Assembly (NCBI RefSeq): GCF_000378245.1
Contig: NZ_KB899497.1
Coordinates: forward strand, 124,001-188,000
DNA length: 64,000 nt
Origin: Aromatoleum toluclasticum ATCC 700605
GTDB lineage: Bacteria; Pseudomonadota; Gammaproteobacteria; Burkholderiales; Rhodocyclaceae
Direction of reading: 5' to 3'
Position numbers and translations under genes: made by a program. Positions 49,271 to 58,500 of this stretch are shown piece by piece (the stretch's first letter is position 1; the number at the start of each line of letters is the position of its first letter). Under the pieces are notes generated by a model. It was not told the origin of the DNA and searched no databases. It saw only the letters and a list, made by a program, of their open reading frames with translations.

Positions 49271-51580
49271 ATGAACAACTTCAAACGCAATGCGATTGCG
49301 GCGGGGATCCTGGCCCTTACGCTGGCATCCGGACCGAGTCAGGCCGTTCTCGAACGCGTCGGTCCGCCAGACAATGCGCCCGCGATCGGCGGCTATCCTG
49401 CGTGGTACCAGGACACCACGGGCCTCGCGCTCGAATTCTGCAATCCGATGAACCTTGCCGAAGTCGAGGGCGGCTGGTGCCTGCTGCTACCCGGAGACGT
49501 GCCCGCGATTCCGGAGGTCTTCCCGACCTCGTATTTCGACGAGCATTTCTGGTTCGCAGCCGATGCGGGCGTGACCCCGGCGAGCGGCGGACGTGCGCTG
49601 CTGACCTTGGCCCTGGAGGGCGCATTCGTAGCGGATGTCGTGCCTGGAGGCCAGATCACCTTTGCGCGCGTCCGTCTCGTGCTGAACCCGGTGCCGGTGA
49701 CAGGCACCTATCGCTTCATTCACCCGTACGGCGAAAAGACGGTCCAGGCACAGGCCGGCGACAAGATCTTCTTCACCGACGACGTCGGCATCAACTGTCC
49801 TCCCGGTCAGTACGATTGTGCGATGCAAGGCTCGGTCGGTCCCTTCCTGCTGCCGGCGAACGCGCCCGGCGGCGCGGAACTGCCGCCGGTCGCAGGGCCG
49901 GTGCCGGGCAAGCTGTACATTGCCGATCCGGCGCGCGTCGGACCGGTGACCGGCAGCGCCTTGCCGCCCTTCACGGATTCGACCGGGCAGTTGCGCAACC
50001 ACAACATCTTCCGTATCGAAGGGCCGGCGGGGTCCGGGCTCGGTGTCGATCCGGTGAGTGGTGCGCGCGTCGATTTCCTCCAAACGGCGGACTTCTCGCT
50101 GATGGGCCGCGTGTTCACCGGCACGCTGCCGGGCCGTGTCGCGGTCGAGCGGGCGACCTACGAGCGCGATGCCACGGCGATCAAGCTCGACGTGTTCGCC
50201 ACGGCCAGCGGTACGTCGGCGGGCAGGTTGCCGGCGCAACCGCGGCCGGTGCCCATCGCGCCGCAGTTGTCGTTCTTCGATGCCCCGTGCGCAGGGACGA
50301 TCGATCCGGTTTCGGGAGCGGTCCTGCCTCCCTATGCGGCCCCGGCTGCCGCAACGGAAACCCAGCTGGTGGCGACCAGCCCCGACATGTACTGGGCCCA
50401 GACGGCGCCGACCGCGTTGCCGTCGTCCGTGTGCGTGAAGGACCTCACGGCGCGGGACGTCACGGGCAACGTCGTTCCCGTTTATCATTCCCGGGTCGTG
50501 AGCGACCAAGTGAATATCTCGGTTGCGGATTTCGATCGTGCCACCGGCACCCTCTCCGTGAGCGCGGAGTCGAGCGACCGACTCGTTCTTCCGGTCCTGA
50601 CGCTCGCCTACGGGACAGTCCGCCAGGACCTGATCGCCGGCCAGACCAGCGTTCCCAATCTGTTGGCGCCGCCGTCCGCGGTGCGCGTCCTGTCCAGTGC
50701 CTTCGGCGCGGACGATCAGCTGGTCCGCACCGCCTTTGCCTCCGGCGCGCCGGTCGGTGTCCCGGTTGCGGTGAACGACACCTTCTCGCTGAGCGAGGAC
50801 TCGCCGCTCACGAGCTTCAACGTGCTCGCCAACGATACCGGCGCCACAGGCGGAACGGTCGCGCTAAGCTCCCAACCGCTCTTCGGCACCGCCGCCGTGA
50901 ACCCCGACGGCACGATCGGCTACACGCCCACCCCGGACGCATTCGGCACCGATCTGGTCACTTACACGGTGACGCTTGCGGGCCAGGTGTCGAACACGGG
51001 CACGGCGACGATCACGATCACGCCGGTGAATGATCCGCCGACCGCGGTCAATGATGCGATGGCAGGCGTCGCCAACACGCCGCTCGCGATCGCCGTGACT
51101 GCGAACGACACCGACCCGGACGGCGCGGCCGACATCGTCGCGGCGACCAACGTCACCCAGCCGACCGGCGCTACCGTGACGGTGAATGGCGGTGTCGTGA
51201 CCTTTACGGCCCCCACGGGCGGAACCTACTCCTTCACTTATTACGCGCTCGATGCGGCCGGTGTCACGTCGGCCAATCCGGCAACGGTGACGGTGCAGGT
51301 GGCCGCGGCCGAAGCGCTTTCGATCACCCGTTCCGAGTACATCGTCAGCAAGGGACGCATGCGGGCGCAGGGCACGATCAGCCCGGTGGCAGGGCAGACG
51401 ATCGCCGTCGAGTTCCTCAACGTCAGCGGCGCGGTCATCGGCTTCGTCGGCACCGGCACCACCGATGCCGTCGGCAACTGGTCGATCGACGTTGCAACGC
51501 CGCTTCCGGCAAACGCGACGCACATCCGCGCGACCTCGTCGAACGGCACCTCGCGCACGGCGACCATCGCTCGCAAGTAG
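49271..51580 (+). CDS. Large exported Ig-like/cadherin-type domain protein
   Basis: 769 residues from ATG 49271 (AGGAG upstream), signal peptide ending LASGPSQA. The N-terminal 480 residues form a beta-rich, Cys-containing domain (FCNPMNLAEVEGGWCLLLPG, IFFTDDVGINCPPGQYDC) of unknown family. Two VCBS/Big_9-type tandem units follow, starting AVNDTFSLSEDSPLTSFNV and AVNDAMAGVANTPLAIAVT, and then a C-terminal Ig-like unit. No sortase, autotransporter or PEP-CTERM anchor is visible. Probably a secreted or surface protein. Preceded by an unusual A+T-rich promoter region and ended by a hairpin. Confidence 0.8.
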   Translation: MNNFKRNAIAAGILALTLASGPSQAVLERVGPPDNAPAIGGYPAWYQDTTGLALEFCNPMNLAEVEGGWCLLLPGDVPAIPEVFPTSYFDEHFWFAADAGVTPASGGRALLTLALEGAFVADVVPGGQITFARVRLVLNPVPVTGTYRFIHPYGEKTVQAQAGDKIFFTDDVGINCPPGQYDCAMQGSVGPFLLPANAPGGAELPPVAGPVPGKLYIADPARVGPVTGSALPPFTDSTGQLRNHNIFRIEGPAGSGLGVDPVSGARVDFLQTADFSLMGRVFTGTLPGRVAVERATYERDATAIKLDVFATASGTSAGRLPAQPRPVPIAPQLSFFDAPCAGTIDPVSGAVLPPYAAPAAATETQLVATSPDMYWAQTAPTALPSSVCVKDLTARDVTGNVVPVYHSRVVSDQVNISVADFDRATGTLSVSAESSDRLVLPVLTLAYGTVRQDLIAGQTSVPNLLAPPSAVRVLSSAFGADDQLVRTAFASGAPVGVPVAVNDTFSLSEDSPLTSFNVLANDTGATGGTVALSSQPLFGTAAVNPDGTIGYTPTPDAFGTDLVTYTVTLAGQVSNTGTATITITPVNDPPTAVNDAMAGVANTPLAIAVTANDTDPDGAADIVAATNVTQPTGATVTVNGGVVTFTAPTGGTYSFTYYALDAAGVTSANPATVTVQVAAAEALSITRSEYIVSKGRMRAQGTISPVAGQTIAVEFLNVSGAVIGFVGTGTTDAVGNWSIDVATPLPANATHIRATSSNGTSRTATIARK

Positions 51581-51590
51581 CGGCAGCAAA

Positions 51591-51616
51591 GCGCGGCGGG
51601 CATCGGCTCGCCGCGC
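51591..51616 (+). terminator. Hairpin after the Ig-like protein gene
   Basis: A perfect 8-bp stem GCGCGGCG/CGCCGCGC with a 10-base loop, starting 11 bp after the stop. No T-run. Confidence 0.55.
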
Positions 51617-52043
51617 ATCCACCCCTGCGTTGCCCGGACCCGGTCAGGGTGACGCCTTCTGTCTGCTGCGGGCGGCACGCCGCGCCTGCCTCCGCCTGCG
51701 TCACCCCGCCATCCGCGAGATGGCGCGCTGCGCAAGCAGTCCCCGATTGCAGTTTTGCGACATTTGCTATCAGCTTTGCCCCTCCGGGCGCATCGTCGCC
51801 GTTTGCGGATGGACCTGATTGACAGTGGCTGATCCTTGTAGCAAAGAGGGTTTGCGCGGGCCCGGCATTTTTCTGCGCAGATTTACTGCGCTGCAAAAAC
51901 GGTGGAGGGCCCTCATTGAGGTGCGGGGGTTTTTTTGCCACCATGCGCAGCGTTCCTGATTTTTACCCAATGTCGTCGTGGTCTTTGGTGCGCCCCGAAC
52001 CCCGGGCGCCAAACCGCTGTGAAGAACTCATGAGGAATTCCGG
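51617..52043. other. Intergenic upstream of the arginine-type importer
   Basis: 427 bp. Contains TTGACA at 51819-51824, the inverted repeat GCAAA-N5-TTTGC at 51841-51855, and the perfect dyad GCGCAG-ATTTA-CTGCGC at 51875-51891. These are candidate promoter/operator parts for the amino-acid importer. No match to a known regulator site is claimed. Confidence 0.4.
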
Positions 52044-52835
52044 ATGAAGAAGACTGCACTGCTGTTCGCCATGCTCGCCCTGACCGCGGGCGGCGCCTTC
52101 GCGAAAGACTGGAAAGAGATCCGCCTGGCGTCCGAGGGCGCCTACCCCCCGTTCAACATCACCGCCGCCGATGGCTCGCTGCAGGGCTTCGACGTCGACG
52201 TCGGCAACGCGCTGTGTGCCGAGATGAAGGCCAAGTGCACGTGGGTGAAGCAGGAATGGGACGGCATGATCCCGGCGCTCGTCGCGCGCAAGTTCGACGC
52301 GATCATCGCCTCGATGTCGATCACCGACGAGCGCAAGGCGAAGGTCGACTTCACCGACAAGTACTACGCGTCGCCGCTCGCGCTGATCGCCAAGAGCGGC
52401 TCGCCGCTGCGCCCCGACACCGCTTCGCTCAAGGGCAAGAAGGTCGGCGTGCAACGCGGCACCGTGTCGGACAACTTCGCCACCAAGTACTGGGAAGGCA
52501 AGGGGCCGGAACTCGTCCGTTACGCCAAGCAGGACGAAGCCTACCTCGACCTCAAGTCCGGGCGTCTGGACGTGGTCTTCGCCGACTACCTCGAAGCCTA
52601 CGGCGGCTTCCTGACCAAGCCTGAAGGCGCCGGCTACGACGTCGCGGGCGACCGCCAGTTCGGCAAGAACGCCGAGGAGAAGGGCGTCATCGGCGAAGGC
52701 ATCGGCATCGCCGTGCGCAAGAAGGACAAGGATCTCACCGCGCAGTTCAACAAGGCCCTCGCGGCCATCCGCGCCAACGGCAAGTACGAGGAAATCCGCA
52801 AGAAGTACTTCCCGATGGACATCTACGGCAACTGA
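52044..52835 (+). CDS. Amino-acid ABC transporter substrate-binding protein (HisJ/AotJ type)
   Basis: 263 residues with AGGAA before ATG and a signal peptide (LLFAMLALTAGGAFA). EIRLASEGAYPPFNITAADG, QGFDVDVGNALCAEM, WDGMIPALVARKFDAIIASM and SITDERKAKVDFTDKYY are the standard blocks of the lysine/arginine/ornithine/histidine binding family. It delivers a basic amino acid to the permease. A Rho-independent terminator directly follows, then the permease genes, so the binding protein is probably made in excess. Context with ArgR-type regulator and succinyltransferases points to arginine/ornithine. Confidence 0.92.
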   Translation: MKKTALLFAMLALTAGGAFAKDWKEIRLASEGAYPPFNITAADGSLQGFDVDVGNALCAEMKAKCTWVKQEWDGMIPALVARKFDAIIASMSITDERKAKVDFTDKYYASPLALIAKSGSPLRPDTASLKGKKVGVQRGTVSDNFATKYWEGKGPELVRYAKQDEAYLDLKSGRLDVVFADYLEAYGGFLTKPEGAGYDVAGDRQFGKNAEEKGVIGEGIGIAVRKKDKDLTAQFNKALAAIRANGKYEEIRKKYFPMDIYGN

Positions 52836-52851
52836 TCGCCGCCAGGAAAAC

Positions 52852-52882
52852 AAGCGCCGGATTGCTCCCGCAAGCGGCGCTT
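52852..52882 (+). terminator. Rho-independent terminator after the binding-protein gene
   Basis: Arms AAGCGCCG (52852-52859) and CGGCGCTT (52875-52882) are perfect complements, followed by TTTATTT. Partial read-through would lower permease levels relative to the binding protein. Confidence 0.8.
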
Positions 52883-53027
52883 TTTATTTCCTGATCGGTG
52901 ATGAACCTCAGTCGGCGGTCGAAGGGCCCCTTCCCCTTGCAGAGGAGGGGGAAGACCGGTTCCGCGCTCGGCTGAATGTTGTCGCCAATCAGGTCTTCTT
53001 TACCCGTTTTCCCGGAGTCGGTGTGCG

Positions 53028-53715
53028 ATGGATGCCCTGATCGAATACTCCCCCAGCCTGCTCGTCGGCGCGTGGGTGACCCTGAAGGTGGCGCTGCTGT
53101 CGCTCGTGCTGGCGGTCGGGGCTGATGGGCGCGGCGTTCAAGCTGTCGGACTTCCTGCCGCTGCGCCTGTGGACCATGCTCTACACCACCCTCGTGCGCG
53201 GCGTGCCCGATCTGGTGATGATGCTGCTGGTGTTCTACGGTGGCCAGTTGCTCCTTAACGAGGTCATCGACTACTTCGAGTGGGAGTTCATCGAGATCAA
53301 CCCCTTCGTCGCCGGCGTGCTGACGATCGGCTTCATCTTCGGCGCCTACTTCACCGAAACCTTCCGTGGCGCCTTTCTCGCGGTTTCTGCCGGGCAGCTC
53401 GAAGCGGGGCGCGCCTACGGCATGAGCGCGTGGCAGGTGTTCTGGCGCATCATGTTCCCGCAAATGTTGCGCTACGCGCTCCCCGGCATCGGCAACAACT
53501 GGCTCGTGCTGCTGAAGAGCACCGCGATCGTGTCGCTGATCGGCCTGTCCGACATGACCTCGCTCGCCGACCAGGCGGGCCGCTCGACGCATCAGCCTTT
53601 CACCTTCTACCTCGCCGTCTGTGCGCTCTATCTCGCGATGACGGCGGTGTCGGGCTACGTCCTCAACCGGCTGACCGCGCGTTACAACGTCGGCGTCCGC
53701 GAAGCCAACGTCTGA
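53028..53715 (+). pseudogene. Amino-acid ABC permease (HisQ/AotQ type), frameshifted
   Basis: Residues MDALIEYSPSLLVGAWVTLK then VALLSLVLAV from ATG 53028 are the normal start of a HisQ permease. The frame shifts in GGGG at 53118-53121. The rest (MGAAFKLSDFLPLRLW to the end at 53715) is in another frame and contains the EAA loop AGQLEAGRAYGMSAWQVF. Deleting one G restores a 228-residue gene of normal length. Without correction the first frame ends at 53258, while translation from ATG 53125 would lack the first membrane helix. A homopolymer error or a recent mutation are both possible. Confidence 0.8.
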
Positions 53716-53731
53716 CGAGGCCGGAGACATC

Positions 53732-54466
53732 ATGGAACTGTTCGATTTTCAGGTCATCACCACCAGCCTGCCTGAGTTCTGGCGTGGCTTGCTGATGACG
53801 CTGCAGCTCACCGGTATCGCGCTGCTGTGCGGCTTCATCGTCGCCGTCCCGCTCGCCGTCGCACGGGTCTCGAAGAACCCCTGGGTCAGCGGCCCGGTGT
53901 CGGCCTACACCTACTTCTTCCGCGGTACGCCCATGCTGGTGCAGTTGCTCCTGATCTACTACGGCGCAGGGCAGTGGGCCTGGATGCAGGCGGCGTGGGA
54001 AGCAGGGCATCCGGTCTGGCTGCTGTTCCGCGAGCCCTTCTTCTGCGCGCTGCTCGCCTTCGGGCTGAACACCTGCGCCTACACGATCGAGATCATCGCC
54101 GGCGCGATGCGCAACACGCCGCATGGCGAGATCGAGGCCGCCAAGGCGATGGGCATGACCCGCTTCAAGGCGCTGCAGCGCATCGTGCTGCCGTCGTCGC
54201 TGCGCAGGATGCTGCCCTCGTACAGCAACGAGGTCATCTTGATGCTGCAGGGCTCGGCGATCGCCAGCGCCGTGACGCTGGTGGATCTCACCGGCGCGGC
54301 ACGCAACGTCTACTCGCGGCATTTCGCGCCCTTCGAGGCCTTCGTTTTCGTCGGCCTGATCTACCTCGTGCTCACCTTCGTGCTGGTGGGCCTGTTCAAG
54401 TACGCCGAAGGCCGCTGGCTCGCTCATCTCGCGCCGCGCAAGGCTGCCCGGCGCAAGGAGGCATAA
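53732..54466 (+). CDS. Amino-acid ABC transporter permease (HisM/AotM type)
   Basis: 244 residues, five membrane helices. [17 protein letters not shown] is the conserved start of the transport core, and [23 protein letters not shown] the EAA loop that contacts the ATPase. It pairs with the HisQ-type permease 17 bp upstream and the ATPase gene, whose ATG overlaps its stop (TAATG). Confidence 0.93.
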   Translation: MELFDFQVITTSLPEFWRGLLMTLQLTGIALLCGFIVAVPLAVARVSKNPWVSGPVSAYTYFFRGTPMLVQLLLIYYGAGQWAWMQAAWEAGHPVWLLFREPFFCALLAFGLNTCAYTIEIIAGAMRNTPHGEIEAAKAMGMTRFKALQRIVLPSSLRRMLPSYSNEVILMLQGSAIASAVTLVDLTGAARNVYSRHFAPFEAFVFVGLIYLVLTFVLVGLFKYAEGRWLAHLAPRKAARRKEA

Positions 54467-54669
54467 TGAACAACATTGCGACTTTCGATCGGCTCTGCAT
54501 CGATGACCCGCACAACTCCCGCGCCGGGCACGAGGTGCTCGAGGACGTGCTGCGCGCCGGCAAGCAAGGAACTGCAATGAACCAGACCGCCACCGTCGAG
54601 CAGGTCCGCGTCGAGGACCTGCACAAGTCCTACGGCAACAATGAGGTGCTGAAGGGCGTCTCGCTGTCG
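54466..54669 (+). repeat. Tandem duplication of the ATPase gene 5' end
   Basis: Unit 1 begins at 54466 and unit 2 at 54577, 111 bp apart. Over the first 93 bp, about 60 positions are identical with no gaps, and twelve of 35 encoded residues match. Confidence 0.7.
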
Positions 54670-55359
54670 GCGAACTCGGGCGACGTCATCAGCATCATCG
54701 GCTCGTCCGGCTCGGGCAAGAGCACCTGGCTGCGCTGCATCAACTTCCTCGAGAACCCCACCGCGGGCCGCATCACCGTCGGCGGCAAGGAAATCGGCCT
54801 CAAGCGCAACGGCAAGGGCGAACTCGTCGTCGCCGATCCCAAACAGCTGCAGCAGATCCGCACGCGGCTGTCGATGGTGTTCCAGCACTTCAACCTGTGG
54901 AGCCACATGACGGTGCTGGAGAACGTCATCGAGGCGCCGATCCACGTGCTGGGAATCCCCAAGGCCGAGGCGATGGAGCGCGCCGAGCGCTACCTGGAGC
55001 GCGTGGGCGTGTGGAAATTCCGCGATGCCTATCCGGCCCACATGTCGGGCGGCCAGCAGCAGCGTGTCGCGATCGCGCGCGCGCTGGCGATGGAGCCTTC
55101 CGTGCTGCTGTTCGATGAGCCGACCTCGGCGCTCGATCCGGAGCTCGTCGGCGAGGTGCTGAAGGTGATGCGCTCGCTGGCGGAGGAGGGGCGCACGATG
55201 CTCGTCGTGACGCACGAGATGGGCTTCGCGCGTGAGGTTTCCAACCACGTCATCTTCGTCCATCAGGGTCGTGTCGAGGAAGAAGGCAATCCCCGGGAAG
55301 TGCTGGTCCGCCCGCAGAGCGAGCGGCTGCAGCAGTTCCTGTCGGGCAACCTGAAGTAA
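54466..55359 (+). CDS. Amino-acid ABC transporter ATP-binding protein (HisP/AotP type)
   Basis: 297 residues if started at ATG 54466, which overlaps the permease stop and has a strong AAGGAGG. ATG 54577 (260 residues, normal length) follows AAGGA. Walker [11 protein letters not shown]-loop FQHFNLW, signature [14 protein letters not shown], Walker [12 protein letters not shown] and the switch His in VTHEMG are intact. The extra 37-residue leader resembles the normal N-terminus (MNxxAT...DxHxS...EVL...V), showing an internal duplication. The leader is probably translated. Confidence 0.9.
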   Translation: MNNIATFDRLCIDDPHNSRAGHEVLEDVLRAGKQGTAMNQTATVEQVRVEDLHKSYGNNEVLKGVSLSANSGDVISIIGSSGSGKSTWLRCINFLENPTAGRITVGGKEIGLKRNGKGELVVADPKQLQQIRTRLSMVFQHFNLWSHMTVLENVIEAPIHVLGIPKAEAMERAERYLERVGVWKFRDAYPAHMSGGQQQRVAIARALAMEPSVLLFDEPTSALDPELVGEVLKVMRSLAEEGRTMLVVTHEMGFAREVSNHVIFVHQGRVEEEGNPREVLVRPQSERLQQFLSGNLK

Positions 55360-55383
55360 GCCGGCGGCCGGCCCGGAGCCTCC

Positions 55384-56430
55384 ATGCGCTGGGACCGGTC
55401 TGTCGACAGCGAACACGGCGGGCACCCGCTCGACGTAGTCGTCCTGCTGCTGCCGCCGGTGTCGCTCGGCGCGGTCGGCGCCATCGTCGACCCCCTCGTC
55501 GAGGCGAACCGCCTTGGAGCGCAGCGGCACTACAACGTGCATGTGGTGTCGGCCGACGGTTCGCCCGTCGCGCTGCCGGGGGGCGGGCGGCTGTCGGTCA
55601 GCGGCGCGTTGCCTGCACTGGTGCGCTGCGACGCCCTCATCATCGCGTCCGACCTGCACCAGCCCGATGCCAACGAGTCCGACATCCTCTCGCAGCTGCG
55701 CCGCATCGGCCGCATCGGCGCAGCCTTCTGCGGCAATCGCGGCGGTACCGGCTGGCTCGCGGCGGCAGGCTTGCTGGACAACCGCCGCGTCGCCGTGCAC
55801 TGGGAGGACATGACGCTCTACCGCGAACGCCACCCCGCGCTCGTGCTGTGCGCAAGCCTGTACGAGATCGACGCGGACCGCCTGACGGCGTCGAGCAACC
55901 AGGCGACGCTGGACATGATGTTGTGCGTGATCGCCCAGCAGGTTTCGCCCCAGCTCGCCGACAACGTCGCGCGCCAGCTGGGGCTGGACCGCATCCGCCC
56001 CGGCCACGAGAAGCAGGCCGTGCCGGCCACGAGCCGCATCTCGCAGCATCCGCCGAAACTGAACGAGGCCTTGCTGGTGATGGAAGCGAATCTCGAGGAA
56101 CCCTTGAGTTCGGATGAGATCGCCGAGTGCGTGGGCATCTCGCGGCGCCAGCTCGAACGGCTCTTCAAGCAGAACCTCGACATCCTGCCCTCGCGCTACT
56201 ACCAGGAACTGCGCCTCGAACGCGCGCGCCAGCTCATCGTCCGCACGCAGCAGTCCATCGTCCAGATCGGCCTGTCCTGCGGCTTTTCGTCCGGCTCGCA
56301 CTTCGCGACCGCCTACCGCGCCCATTTCGGCATCACGCCGCGCGAGGATCGCTCGCGCGCCACGCTCACCGGCAGCCAGGGCATCGAGTCCCGCGCCGGC
56401 GGAACCCCTGCAACGGAGCCTTCATGCTGA
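55384..56430 (+). CDS. GlxA-type AraC regulator (Pseudomonas ArgR/CdhR-like)
   Basis: 348 residues. The N-terminal DJ-1/PfpI-like domain (about 15-200) has LDVVVLLLPPVSLGAVGAIV and the FCGNRGGTGWLAAAGLLDN region. The C-terminal AraC helix-turn-helix (about 225-325) has LSSDEIAECVGISRRQLERL and IVQIGLSCGFSSGSHFATAYRAHFG. The location right after an arginine-type importer and before succinyltransferase genes is the order found for P. aeruginosa ArgR, which activates aot and aru with arginine. Overlaps the next gene by 7 bp. Confidence 0.9.
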   Translation: MRWDRSVDSEHGGHPLDVVVLLLPPVSLGAVGAIVDPLVEANRLGAQRHYNVHVVSADGSPVALPGGGRLSVSGALPALVRCDALIIASDLHQPDANESDILSQLRRIGRIGAAFCGNRGGTGWLAAAGLLDNRRVAVHWEDMTLYRERHPALVLCASLYEIDADRLTASSNQATLDMMLCVIAQQVSPQLADNVARQLGLDRIRPGHEKQAVPATSRISQHPPKLNEALLVMEANLEEPLSSDEIAECVGISRRQLERLFKQNLDILPSRYYQELRLERARQLIVRTQQSIVQIGLSCGFSSGSHFATAYRAHFGITPREDRSRATLTGSQGIESRAGGTPATEPSC

Positions 56431-57437
56431 CGATTCGTCCTGCCCAGCATTCCGACCTGGACGCGCTCGTCGACATTGCCGCGCGCGTCGCCGCGCCCGA
56501 CGTATCGCTGCCGAACGACCCCAAGGTGCTCGAACGCCTCGTCGCGCAGAGCGAGGACGCGCTCGCGGACGACATCGGCTTTCCCAGCGAGGAGCAGTAC
56601 CTGCTGGTCGCGACCGGGAACGGTGCGCTGCTCGGGGCGATGCTCGTCGTTGCGGCGGCCGGCCATCCCGGCGCCGACTACTCCTTCCGCAACGAGACCA
56701 TCATCCACGCCTCGCCCGAGCTGGGCGTCAATCACCGCATGTACGCGCTGACGCTGAGCCACGACCTGTCGGGCTTCACGCTGCTGCGGCCGCCGCTGGT
56801 CGCGCGCGGCGAGCGCCGCGCGGCCGTCGAACGGGCGCTGCTGCGGGCCGCACTCGCCTTCATCGCCGAGCATCCCGCGCGTTTCGCCGAAGACCTCATC
56901 GCGCCGCTGCCCGGCATGATCGACGACGACGGTGAGTCGCCGTTCTGGTCCGCGGTCGGCAGCAAGTTCTTCGGCGTCTCGTACCGCGAAGCGGAACGGC
57001 TCGCGCTCGGCATGGACCGCAGCTTCATGGCCGAGCTGATGCCGCACCACCCGATCTACGTTCCGCTGCTGCCCGAATGGGCGCAGAACGTGCTCGGCCA
57101 GACGCGCGCCGACTACATGTCGACCTACGGGCTGCTGATCGACGAGGGTTTCGAGGCCGAGCGCTACGTGGACGTGTTCGACGGCGGCCCGACCTTCAAC
57201 GTGAAGCGTGAGCTCGCGCGCTCGATCCACCTCGCACAAACGCTGCCGCTCGCGGTCGATGGGTCGATCGGGCGCAGCGAGCCCGAATGCCTGCTCGCCA
57301 ACCGCGAGGCGGGCCGTTTCCGGGCCGTGCTCGCCCCCGCGCTGCGGCGCCCCGACGGCCGTATCGCGACGACGGCCGAAGCGGCGAACAAACTGGAACT
57401 GATCGACGACGACGAGGTGCGCTGTGTCCTTGCCTGA
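56424..57437 (+). CDS. aruF: Arginine N-succinyltransferase, AruF-like subunit
   Basis: 337 residues from ATG 56424. AstA family: MLTIRPAQHSDLDALVDIAA, SPFWSAVGSKFFGVSYREAE and FMAELMPHHPIYVPLLPEWA are characteristic. It transfers succinyl from succinyl-CoA to the alpha-amino group of arginine, the first step of the AST pathway. It overlaps both the regulator and the second subunit, so the two subunits are made together as in AruF-AruG of pseudomonads. Confidence 0.88.
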   Translation: MLTIRPAQHSDLDALVDIAARVAAPDVSLPNDPKVLERLVAQSEDALADDIGFPSEEQYLLVATGNGALLGAMLVVAAAGHPGADYSFRNETIIHASPELGVNHRMYALTLSHDLSGFTLLRPPLVARGERRAAVERALLRAALAFIAEHPARFAEDLIAPLPGMIDDDGESPFWSAVGSKFFGVSYREAERLALGMDRSFMAELMPHHPIYVPLLPEWAQNVLGQTRADYMSTYGLLIDEGFEAERYVDVFDGGPTFNVKRELARSIHLAQTLPLAVDGSIGRSEPECLLANREAGRFRAVLAPALRRPDGRIATTAEAANKLELIDDDEVRCVLA

Positions 57438-58485
57438 GCTTACGCCCCATTCGATGCCCGGCGAGCGCTTCGTCGTGCGCGTCGCGAACGCAGGCGACGT
57501 CGATGCCTTCCATGCGCTCGTGATCGAGGCCGACGGCGCACTCGAACGGCATGCCGAATCCATCGACGCGAGCCGCGCGACGATCGCGCGCAGCCTGCGC
57601 AGCCTCGCGGGCGAGGCGAGCGACGCCGAGCGCAGCTACCTGCTGCTGCTGGAGAATACGGCCCGCGGGGAGGTGGCCGGCTGCGTGCAGCTCGTGTGCA
57701 GCATCGGCCTCGATCAGCCTTTCTATGACTACCGCCTCGGCAAGATCGTCCATTCCAGTTCGCGCCTGAAGTCCTGGCGCTGCCACGATGTGCTGTACCT
57801 GTGCAACGACCTCACCGGCTGCAGCGAACTGCACAGCCTGTACGTGCGGCGCGACACGCGCGGGCAGGGCGGCGCAGCCCTGCTGACGAAGGCCGCACAA
57901 CTCTTCATTGCCACGCGCCCGGCCGAGTTCGCACCGCGCACCATCATCGAGATGCACGGCGTGCGCGATCCGGACGACACGTCGCCGTTCTGGGAAGCGG
58001 TCGGCCGGCACTTCTTCAAGGTCGACCAGCGCGGCGCCGAGCGCCTCGTCGCGCAGGGCCGCAAGGCCTTCATCGCCGAGCTGATGCCCAAGCACCCGGT
58101 CTACCTGAGCCTGCTTCCCGATAACGCGCAGGCCACAGTCGGCGGCATCCACCCGGTCGTCGCCGGGCTCGTGCCGCTGCTCGAACAGGACGGCTTCCAC
58201 TTCGAGAACCACGTCGACATCTTCGACGCCGGCATGGTGCTCGAAGCGCACACGCGCACGCTCAACGGCGTCGCGAACAGCCGCGAACTCGTGGTGGAAG
58301 CGGGCGAAGCCACCGCCGGCGCCCAGTCGTGGTGGCTCGCAGGCGGGGAGGGGGAGGGGTTCCGCGTGGCGGCGGGAGCCGGCGCGCTGGCGGGCGAATG
58401 CCTGAGCCTGCCGTCCGAAGCCCTGCGCCGGCTCGGCATGACGGCAGGCGGCAAGGTCCGCGCGCTGGCGGCGACTGCTGCGTGA
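57424..58485 (+). CDS. aruG: Arginine N-succinyltransferase, AruG-like subunit
   Basis: 353 residues from GTG 57424, overlapping AruF by 14 bp. Same AstA fold: RVANAGDVDAFHALVIEAD, LHSLYVRRDTRGQGGAALL, SPFWEAVGRHFFKVDQRGAE and AELMPKHPVYLSLLP. It is the likely second subunit. The C-terminal 60 residues differ from AruF. The other AST pathway genes (aminotransferase, dehydrogenase, hydrolases) do not follow; DUF2442/DUF4160 genes come next. Confidence 0.87.
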   Translation: MSLPELTPHSMPGERFVVRVANAGDVDAFHALVIEADGALERHAESIDASRATIARSLRSLAGEASDAERSYLLLLENTARGEVAGCVQLVCSIGLDQPFYDYRLGKIVHSSSRLKSWRCHDVLYLCNDLTGCSELHSLYVRRDTRGQGGAALLTKAAQLFIATRPAEFAPRTIIEMHGVRDPDDTSPFWEAVGRHFFKVDQRGAERLVAQGRKAFIAELMPKHPVYLSLLPDNAQATVGGIHPVVAGLVPLLEQDGFHFENHVDIFDAGMVLEAHTRTLNGVANSRELVVEAGEATAGAQSWWLAGGEGEGFRVAAGAGALAGECLSLPSEALRRLGMTAGGKVRALAATAA

Positions 58486-58500
58486 TTGGTGCAGACGCCT

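Noticed and set aside
51819-51850. TTGACA as a full promoter for the importer
   Set aside because: No acceptable -10 box at 16-18 bp; listed only as a candidate element.
51961-51990. TGTCGT resembling a Pseudomonas ArgR half-site
   Set aside because: The AA expected eight bases further is TT, and no second half-site is present.
53118-53128. Programmed frameshifting in the permease gene
   Set aside because: A plain G run without a recognisable slippery site, stem or stop context; error or mutation is simpler.
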